Below are positions 55,590 to 64,000 of a stretch of 64,000 bases of DNA, in pieces (the stretch's first letter is position 1; each line of letters begins with the position of its first letter). Location: positions 88,518 through 152,517 of the forward strand of contig CAICTM010000048.1 in NCBI GenBank assembly GCA_903772945.1. The letters run 5' to 3'. Position numbers and translations under genes: made by a program. This DNA comes from Seminavis robusta (lineage: Eukaryota; Bacillariophyta; Bacillariophyceae; Naviculales; Naviculaceae). The notes below the pieces were generated by a model. That model searched no databases. It was not told the origin of the DNA and saw nothing but the letters and a program-made list of their open reading frames with translations.

Positions 55590-57065
55590 CTATGCAATCT
55601 CGGGCAAATTGTCGGTCAGATCAGGGCCAACCTGAGGTGGCATTTCTGTGGCTGCCTCCTCGGCTGCCTTTTTGTTTCTTGTCTCCCAATGGATTCCATC
55701 ACCACAAAAGTGTTGGACATACAAGCCAAAGACGGAAATGACGCCAAAAACGACATAGATCAATCCAGGAGCATACTTTCCGACATTGACATAGAGTGCC
55801 GTAGCAATGGCCGGAGAAAATCCTCCCACCAAGGCATGTGCCAAATCGTATCCCAAACTGGCAGATGTCAGACGCACTTCGGGAGAAAAGTTTTCCACGA
55901 GCCACGCGCAGAGCGGTCCACCAAAGAAACTCAAGAGCACTCCCAGTGTAAACTGACTTAGGAACGCCAAAAAGGGGTTTCCTTTGCTGATTAGAATGAG
56001 TAGGACCGGTCCCAAAGCCGCCAAGCCAACACCCGCACAAGTCATGATTGGAACTCGTCCAACGCGATCGGACATAGATCCAGCAATGGGCAGCATAAAG
56101 GTCATGCCCAAGAGCATACTCACAGCATTAATCCAAAAAGCCCCAGGGACTGGTGGTTCATTCAATTCGTCCATGAAGATTGCCATCCACACAAAGGACA
56201 CATAAAACCCAGAAGCCCATAACATGGGCGTCAATGCGGTACTCAAGAGCGCCCATCGATTTTCTTTGGCCAATGCCACTCGAATGGGATTTTTAATGGC
56301 GGAATCTTCACTGTCATAGACCCCCGCTGTGGTATGAACGTCGGCACCCGTGGCTTTTAAATACAGCGCCACCGCAGCAATGAGAATCCCGGAAAAGAAG
56401 GGCAATCGCCATCCCCACGACAACAATTGTTCTTCCGAAAGCACTTGTCGCATAAACGCTCCACACAAATTTCCCAATAGGGTACCCACGTTGGCCGCCA
56501 CCATGGGCAAGGAACCATAATACCCCCATTGTTGAGGATCTCTTTTTTCCACGGTATACACGAGCGACGCGGGCAGCTGTCCACCCACACTCACACCTTG
56601 CACCAATCGGCAGACGACGAGTAGGAAAATACTCCATCCTCCTGCCGTTTTGTAAGTTGGCAAACATCCCATCAATGTGGTAGGAATGGCCATCATAAAG
56701 AGACTCTTGGTCAATGCTTCTTTGCGACCGTGCTTGTCGCCGACATACCCAATGAGTAACCCTCCCACGGGGCGCATTAAAAAGGCACCGCCAAAAATGC
56801 AAAATGACTTGACCAAATTGGCGTGATCGTCATCGTCATTGTCGGAAGGAGGAAAGAACACTTGGGCAATCACATCGGAAAAGTAACCAAAGAGAGCGAA
56901 ATCTGGGGATAGATTTATGGTACGCATGGGATGTTAGAAGTACATGTAGTGTCATTTGTATCCCAATTGACCACTCAGTAACTCACCATACCACTCTAGC
57001 ACATTTCCCATTACGCCAGCGACGGTGCTGTGCCATGGTTCGTCTACTACCGTTGATGTCGACAT
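55590..57065 (-). CDS. MFS transporter, metabolite:H+ symporter (MHS) family
   Basis: Two exons, 57065-56987 and 56902-55590, give 463 residues. The exon junction rebuilds the family hallmark GNVLEWYDFALFGYFSDV, which supports the intron. About twelve membrane helices can be followed. The loop between helices 2 and 3 carries the MFS signature GYVGDKHGRKEAL, and the matching loop in the second half reads GSMSDRVGRVP. A further motif, CRLVQGVSVGGQLPAS, is typical of the ProP / KgtP / ShiA group, which imports proline, betaine, 2-oxoglutarate or shikimate with protons. The substrate cannot be told. The location would be plasma membrane or an organelle. The C-terminus is a short polar tail. No neighbour suggests a pathway. 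Confidence 0.9.
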
Positions 57066-57913
57066 TGTTTAGCAAATTAAAATTGGATCTTTGAGGAGTG
57101 TTTGGTTGGGCTCTGAAAATTTGTGATCTTGCAGTTGTGTCTGCAATGCAAAGAGGTCATGCAAGCGTTTGTGTGCATACAACGGCTACGATGGACCTGT
57201 CGAAAGATAGCTTCTTCTTTTATGTTTATCGTCCACTTGAACATGGGCGTGCCAAAGACCGCGGTCATCGTCCCGCTACCGGTACATTGGTCGCGCGAAA
57301 TAATGGTCACAAAACCATCCAGCACAGCTGTTTGAGCGGAAAGCCAAAGGGGGCTTGCCAGCAAGTTGTAGGTACCGGTACTAGCTAGTACCTACAGTAC
57401 CAGTACCCGGTGGCTACCGCTGCCGGTATCTAGCTAGCTAGAGCTGGCCCATCAAAGCCATCTGCAGGCGAAGCAAGGGAAAGAAAAGTCGAAACTTTGG
57501 ACTGTGCTTGGAGCATTCTGTGTGCACGGTGCTTGAGCTTGGGGAGCTTTACCAGTAGTGCCAGAGCGAGTCTGGACGGTAGCTGTCGACAGCCGAGCAT
57601 TCCATGGAAGCGAGTAGCTTCCGTGATAGCTAGCCTGGACTCGACTCTATTTATCGCACTTGGAAAGGCAAAAAACTTTCTCCACACCGGCGGATCCTTT
57701 GGGAAGTTGAGCGAGTGTAGTCGCAGAGGCGTGAAGGCAGACTGTGCGTGTGAAGGGCCGAAAGCTAAAGTATGACTCATGAGCTCCGGCTGTACATGGC
57801 ATACCGGTACAGTGTAGCATAGAAGATCGTCATTGTCATTTACAGTTTATTGTTCTATAGCTGGTTCCAGTAGCTTGATTGGATACGTAGTACATGTACA
57901 TTCTCCCTCGCCG
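57066..57913. other. Intergenic region
   Basis: No supported gene. It is dense in palindromes: CTAGCTAGTACC near 57381, TACCGGTA at about 57282, 57371 and 57802, and CTAGCTAGCTAG near 57431. Confidence 0.5.
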
Positions 57914-58703
57914 CTACGTCACTTGCTTGTCTTCCACCTTGCTTGTCTCCATAATAGTAGGACTAGTGATGTCTGGTTTGTTCTTGTGGGGCAGAATATC
58001 CTGATCCACTGGCACGACAAAGGGAAATGTTCCATACAGGGAGCTATCCTGAAGTGCCTTTAATGTCCAAACGGCCAGATCGGCCAGGGTGATTGGGAAA
58101 TTGGTCGAGGAGAAATGATCTGCCTTCAATTCTTCCGTATCGCCTTGTTTGTCATTGAGTGCTGCTGGTCGGGAGACAATGAATTTGAATCCTAGCGCAT
58201 TGGCGTTGTCGTAGTAGTACTGGACGACGTTGGTATTGTCTTCACAATTGGGACCAATTCCCATAATCCATTTCCCCAGTACAGTCTTGACGACAGAATT
58301 GACAATGGTGAGTGGTCGATCCGGTGTTGGCGAAAAGGCATCGGCTTGATAGAGAACGACCTTGACGGATGTAGATGATGATTGTGACTGTTGTTCTCGA
58401 ATCACCTCGGTCAGTGTAGTCACAAAGTTCAGCATGAGATCTTTGGGATAATCCTTTGGCTTTCCAGCCGGTGCTCCTGCCATGACTACCACATAATCAG
58501 CTCCTTGGACGGTTTGGGCAATGATTTCCTTTTGTGTAAAACTGCCTTGAACGATGGTCAGGGATTCCTTTTCTCGCAGATCGTCTGGTACTTTGTTTAC
58601 CGTGCGAACCGCGGCTCTCACTTGAAAGCCTTCATGGAGTGCTCAAAAAGTGTTTGCCCGTGCATCCAGTGGCGCCAAAGAGCGCAATGGTTTCTCCTGT
58701 CAT
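57914..58703 (-). CDS. NAD(P)-binding Rossmann protein (NmrA / atypical SDR), apparent N-terminal frameshift
   Basis: ATG at 58703 begins MTGETIALFGATGCTGKHFL, with the GxxGxxG dinucleotide-binding motif, and the frame then closes after 22 codons. In another frame ALHEGFQVRAAVRT follows at once and stays open to the stop at 57914. Joined near 58655 by a small indel the protein is about 263 residues, normal for an NAD(P)H-binding NmrA-like protein. Further blocks are VQGADYVVVMAGAP, FKFIVSRPAALND and PITLADLAVWTLKAL, matching the order in this family. Such proteins act as oxidoreductases, epimerase-like enzymes or redox sensors. No catalytic Tyr-x3-Lys is evident. No GT-AG intron explains the shift, so it is a sequencing error or a recent mutation. 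Confidence 0.7.
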
Positions 58704-59192
58704 TCCTGTACTATTTATTAACTAATATGGGATACGGTAGATAGATCCGTGTGTGTGGTCAAAGTTGGGTGTGCTTCTGTGCTTCTGCTTTTGTGTTTGG
58801 TGTCAAATTTGTGAGAAGAGAAGACAAAGGTGAGTGGACTGCAATAATTTCGTCTCCTGGAGACGATTTGCTTTAGGGGTAATGGTACCGATGGGGGCAG
58901 AGGTTTGAATTATACCCGGCGCGCATTACTTAGAAGGCCCTGTAGAAGTCTACGTATTCGACTAATAGTATTGTATTGACGGGATACAGTCAACGCATGT
59001 ACATGCACATGAAAGTCGCCTTGCGTTCTTCACATTTTAAAAGTTGGCTCCTAATTTTTCGGGTCGCCTGTGATTTGATTGGACGCTTGATCTTTTTTCA
59101 ATGACTGACATTGATGACGTACGAGGTGCAATTCGAATCTCAGAAAGGTAGTTGTAGTAATAAAAGTTTTTATTATAGATTTAATCGTTAAT
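58704..59192. other. Intergenic region
   Basis: No ORF. It contains the palindrome TCGTCTCCTGGAGACGA (about 58851-58866), which shares its core with the repeat array at 10205, and the symmetric TAATAAAAGTTTTTATTA at about 59159, which carries AATAAA on both strands. Confidence 0.6.
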
Positions 59193-60647
59193 TTAACCTA
59201 TATCCCTACCGTTTATATTATAACAAGAACCCGTCTTCCGCTGGAACATTTCATCGTATTGATCTTCTCCTAGGACAAGAAAGCCCAATAGTATCCTTAA
59301 ATCTTGCAAGCATTGTCTCTCATTCGTTGTGGCATGGCAAAGTTCTTTGGATCCCAATCCAGCTTCTTCAATAAGAACAAACCCACTCATGGTTCGCACC
59401 CTTGATAACACCACGTAAGCCAGTTTTGACAGTATCGCCCTGAATGTACCAATAACCACACTGCAGTATATCCCTGTAATTTGTGTCCATGTGTCGCAGA
59501 ATTGCTGATAAACGGGAACTGCTTACCCTTCATCTTGGTGTGTACAATTCTCCGTCATAAAACCATCTGGTGCTGAAAGTGTAGTCTTGCTCCGTTACAT
59601 AAAAAGTACGTGGCATAAAAGTCTCCATTTCATGTTCCAACAAGGATAGATTTGACTTGACCTGAGAAAAAACCCGAATCTTGCAGCCGTTGTCGAGTTG
59701 AATAATCATGGGGTGCAACCATCCCTCACATCACCTTTCTCACAAAAAGCCGGATCCATTGCTTCTCCATTCGGAACATTCGTGTTCTCTGTAAACATTA
59801 CAGGACACCCCTATATAACTTCAAAGCAGGTCAACACGTTTTCGTGAGTTCGAACCGGGTTTTAACGATCTTCTCCACATGTTTAAAAGAAGTGCTTTAA
59901 AACGAATTGCTCTTAACAGGACCAGTGTCCCTGCTTGATGGCCATTTGAAGATCGTCCATGAAAATGAGTACTGCATCCATCAGCACGAATCATCAGCAG
60001 GTTTGTTCTTCCGAAAATTCTTGAAGATAGCTGAGTTAATGGCATCTCGATCTCGATTCAGATAAGTAGCAACTTGAATGTTCTCTGGTGGAACATGGGT
60101 TGGGCCAACCACGCAGGCGTCATTGATGGTCTCAATATCTTCTTCTGTTTGGTCGCCCTTCACGGAATCTTAAACAGCGTTGCCCCCATTCAGGATCGTC
60201 TGCTTTGAAGCGGTGCATTCCAACTAACTCAATAAATGAATTCAGAGAGTCATGAAATTCAAGGAATGGTGTGCTGAAGATGTAAATTGGGGGGCGTCCA
60301 CACTGGTTCAAGTTGAGAGTAGTCCCCCGCGACACCAAGTTAAGTCCCCCAAATGGTTGGTATTCGTCTTGCATCAAGTCTTTGTGTAGTGGAATATCTT
60401 CACTAAGTCAAGTTCCCCCGGAATGAAATTTCGTCGATGAAAAGCATCCGTGCGTACTCCATTCTTCTACCAATTCTTCGCCACACTTTCCGAGTTCTGT
60501 TCAATCCCACAGCTGATGCGTTGTTTCCCCATGCAGTATTGTAGCAGCAACCCCGACATAGCAGTGACAACAATGGTTCGGTCGTTAAATGATGATCAAT
60601 CAAACCGCAGAATTCTTTGCCATAGGCCATGACTAAGTCAATTACGT

Positions 60648-60690
60648 AGACTTCCCACTTCCTCCAGGCCCATGTAGAAGAAGAATCAGT
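60648..60690 (-). other. Walker A motif of the Helitron helicase, followed by a frameshift
   Basis: GTQLILLLHGPGGSGKST is followed directly by TAA. A one-base shift continues into VIDLVMAYGKEFCGLIDHH, the expected next helix. Confidence 0.75.
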
Positions 60691-63029
60691 TGGGTGCCAC
60701 GACTTCCCTTCAAATCAAAAGGTTTTTACGAAAAGTCGGACTTTTGCCTCAACCCCATATCCGGGACTCATCCTCTAAGTCCACCTTTTCAGCTTCCTCA
60801 AAAAATGTCAACAAGAAGGCTGCAATGATACACTCGAAAGCCCTTCTCTGTTTGTGGTCCAGATTGGCAGCCGTTGCCCAGTCACTTATACTTCTCACGC
60901 TTCCATTCGCCTGCGACACTCAACCTGCGGATTGTACTTAAATACATTTGCCCTTTGGATGCACTCCGTTTGTTAAGTAGAACTTCAATGATCTTTGATA
61001 TCGAGGTGTAGGCGGTTTTACTTGCTTCTCTTTGTAATGCCAGTCGTGTGAAAGTAGCACTTATGGTAACAAATTCGTCTTCTCTAACAATTCTCAGGAA
61101 TGGGTACTGCACGTTGTATCCTGCTTGTCGCTTCCATTGTGAGTATAGCCGTAAAACTAAGACCATCAAATGTGCTTGCCAGAAAGTCCCGGTTGAATCT
61201 GTTGTGCCCTGGCCTTCAAGATCACGTATCCAATCTTCGTTAACCTTTTGAATCAGATCTCTTCCTCATGTTCGTGCTCATCATCAGATCGTTTTCGTAC
61301 ATGTTCTCCTCCCAATGTTCCGGTCTATAGGGATTGGTAACTCGTTGAAGATCATCCTCTTCACTTATACCTCGGGTGTTTGAAAGCGGTGTCTTGAAGT
61401 TTCTGGATGAATGACAGTTCCTTTCTGAGAAGACGACGGTTCTTCGTTATTCGCTTTTCTCGAACATCGTATTCATACACTTCACGAAGTCTTCAGCGAA
61501 AGCATAGTTGTCTGGGGTACTGGACTTCTTTAAATCAGCCAAACATCGATGCGGCAAGTACAAACACCAATAGCACTTCCGCATAATATCCATTGCCTGG
61601 TTCATTTCGCCAGTAGGACAGTGGTATTCGCACCAAAAGCCTGCATCTGAGAAGGCCCATTGTGGAACCCGAACCATGCTTCTTCTTTCCTCAAAATTAC
61701 TCCGCTGAAGTTTCACCAGTTAAACCCCGTCGTCTCTTTGATCGCTGATGGATGCACGAAATGCCCAGTGTCAGCTATAAAGGCCATTTTCCTCATCAGT
61801 TCCTGACGCTTCCGCCTGTGGACACTCTTCATTGGTCGTTCTCTCGTAAAGCTCGTAAAACCGCTTCACTGACACTTCTCTAGATCTTTGTTTCGAACAG
61901 ATAGTGGAGCGCCTGGTCTCAAGATAAGCATGACCTGTTGGTGAATATCGTAGTTCTGATGACACTTCTTGTTTGTTAACAGCAAAATTACATCTTTGAT
62001 CGGACAGTAGAGAAAGCGATGTGAAAGTAGAACACTTGATTTGTCCGCGTAATGAATGAGGCAATGATGGACCAATGATATTTGACTGTTTATGGGCAAA
62101 AGCTGCACGGCAGATCACGAAGAGCCTCCTTGTCATCGTTTCATACACTCTTCCGTTTAGAGGACTTAATAGCACGCTCACAGTAGCATACTCGGCCGTG
62201 TCGTCTTGCTGCGTAGACATTGTGTTGTACTTCATCTGATACATGACAAGGGTCCAACCGTAATAAAGGATACGTTGCTGTTGCAGCAAACTTGGACTCT
62301 GAAAAAGCCTTGCACGACTGATTCTGGAACAGATCATACGCATTCCTTTTCGGTTGGAATTCCACTATAGCTGTTTCCGGGAACCTCCGGTCCCATCAAA
62401 CCACTTGGTTTCTGTATTCATTGCAACCACCCTTGATTCGACCGAGGCCTGTCAGGAAGCCTTGTCGACATTCGCACTTTGGGGTGGTCCACATGTATGC
62501 GCTCGACCCAGCTTGTTGCACTTGAAGCATCCTTTGACATGACAAGAAGTATGATGTTGATAGAGAGCATTAATAATCACTGTAGGTTGTTCAGATACTG
62601 TTGCCCCATACTCTTCTGGAAATACACAACACGAGCCTGCATTCTGGTTTTGGCACTATGTTCCCCTCATCACCGGTGGTTCCTGATCCATTCATTCCTT
62701 CACACGTTCGTAAATACCCAGTCAACAGATCCTCATAAGTAAATTCGAATACCGCAGTGATACACAGTATGCAAACTTTCCCGATACAGCGTTGTACCCC
62801 TTTTATGTCTTATGTACCGGATTACCTGATCCACACAACACCAGGGGATCCCGACTCTTGGACACTTTACAGCATGATCAGAAAGATCCAGAGAGTTCTG
62901 GTATCTGTGGGAACATCTCTGTAGTAGCCATCGTTCGTGGTATCTTGAAAAGCACTTGTCGGACATCTCTTCCGTTGCGATCTCGCTTCGCACAAAACAC
63001 CTTCTTGCAGCTTAAAGAAATTCTTGATC

Positions 63030-63060
63030 CAAACTGTAAGATGGGTGTGCACTGAATTTC
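63030..63060 (-). other. HUH nuclease motif of the Helitron Rep domain
   Basis: EQGRNSVHTHLTVW contains His-x-His preceded by a conserved QGR, as in Helitron Rep domains. Confidence 0.7.
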
Positions 63061-64000
63061 GGCCTTGTTCTTCAAATGCTGCTGCCATCGCAACACTTCC
63101 CCAAAAAGTCCCGGCTCTTCTGTAACACAGTTGTTATGGCGGTCCCTCCTATAACTTCTTCACATAGAATGTCGAACAAACATATCGAAATGGAGTCTCC
63201 TAGTGTGGAAAATCTAACGAACTGTCTCCGTTCTTTTCTTCCTTCTTGAAGATCTCCTCGCTTGCATCTTCCCCATCACCGTCAGGCCCTTCTCACTTCT
63301 TTCCGTTAGTACTTCCATTAGCACCTGTTTTCGTCATCAAAGTCACTGTCAAGAATACAGGACCCGTGCCAAAGTAGTGGTTCATTGATTCAGCGGTACC
63401 TCTAGCCAACTTGGCTGCTTCATTTGTGTGGGGCAGTGCTTTGCTGATAGCATTTACGGCATTCAGTATGCACTTGCTTGAAGTAGACCCGGCTTGATAA
63501 TTCCTGCTCTTCGACTTGATATAGCCCTAGACACTCATCTCCATCTAGACCTCCGCAATTGCCTTTGCAGAAAACTTCCCTTCAACTGAAGTCGGGCTCT
63601 CTTGAAAAGTCGGATTTTGTCCCAATACTATACACAAACAACTGGAACATAGTGAATGAAAATCCGGTTGGGACAGCTGAAAAAAGTGCGCCAGGAAGTT
63701 TCTGTGTTCGTCAGTTCTCCAACATCCGTCCTCCATAAGTCTGAAATCCTTCATACTTCCGAGCCATATGGGAAGTTCAGCAAACACGACTGAATCAAGG
63801 CATCAGAATCCGTCCCTTGTAAAAAAGCCTTTGTAGAGATCATGCTGGAGCTGTAAATCGACCCCTTCTCTTGCATCTCCTGACAAATGTCTTGAACTCG
63901 ACTCATGTTATCGAATCCACCATTGGTTTCAGTAGCTAGACCATCCGGGAAGTAGCAGCTGAAAAGTTCGTGTGCTCCACATTCGAATTCTCTCTCTTTC

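Larger units (their letters stand above)
59193..64000 (-). mobile_element. Decayed Helitron (Rep/helicase) remnant, continuing past the window
   Basis: Short minus-strand frames in consistent order, with many stops and shifts, spell a RepHel transposase. From N to C: an unplaced segment (63787-63545); QGRNSVHTHLTVW with the HUH nuclease His pair (about 63060-63030); a Cys/His-rich segment, FWCEYHCP and CYWCLYLPHRC (about 61640-61540); LLHGPGGSGKST, the Walker A of a Pif1-like helicase (about 60650-60685), with a stop just after it; MLFIDEISF, Walker B (about 60430); a Pif1-type FxxLVGMHRFKADDPEWG block (about 60230); and AYVVLSRVRT, helicase motif VI (about 59420-59390). Helitrons move by rolling-circle replication. 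This copy cannot encode a working protein. The 5' end is outside the window and a clear 3' CTRR end was not found. Confidence 0.75.

Overview
The window is nuclear DNA of a stramenopile alga, most likely a pennate diatom. That is inferred from four things: short GT-AG introns of about 70-140 nt, large LRR proteins with a cytosolic N-terminus and an external LRR fan, very long Pro-Thr-rich surface proteins, and protein families I associate with diatoms. No marker gene settles the species.

Layout. 1-2017 (-): a ThrE/Prm10-type transporter cut by the window edge. 3419-4271 (+): an MsrB-like protein. 5222-6308 (+): a longin R-SNARE whose zero-layer arginine is asparagine. 7021-9498 (-): a type II LRR membrane protein with a disrupted N-terminal extension. 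10205-11385: three head-to-tail units of about 390 bp, each bounded by 15-bp inverted repeats and filled with an AGGAGACGAT motif. 12245-13663 (-): a Q-rich protein of unknown function. 16439-26712 (-): a giant LRR protein with about 35 cytosolic charged repeats, read as two frames because one base appears to be missing near 25338. 28233-33258 and 34257-40265 (+): two large mucin-like Pro-Thr-rich proteins. 40978-41051 (+): tRNA-Ile(AAU). 41137-44214: a nest of transposon debris between 150-bp inverted repeats. 44300-45350: repeats partly derived from tRNA-Ile. 46202-47340 (-): a PLOD-like glycosyltransferase. 48760-50271 (-): a GT61-like glycosyltransferase. 51132-53608 (+): a membrane M14 carboxypeptidase homologue. 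53745-55019 (-): a secreted beta-helix protein. 55590-57065 (-): an MHS-family MFS transporter. 57914-58703 (-): a Rossmann-fold NAD(P)-binding protein. 59193-64000 (-): a decayed Helitron (HUH Rep plus Pif1-like helicase).

Theme. From 7 to 55 kb the genes are biased towards the cell surface and secretory pathway: two LRR membrane proteins, two mucin-like proteins, two glycosyltransferases, a membrane peptidase homologue and a secreted beta-helix protein. Whether they act together is inference only. Several genes are broken by single-base shifts inside repeats or homopolymers, so either the assembly consensus or real decay must be considered before any is called a pseudogene. Exons were derived by hand from frame continuity and GT-AG sites.
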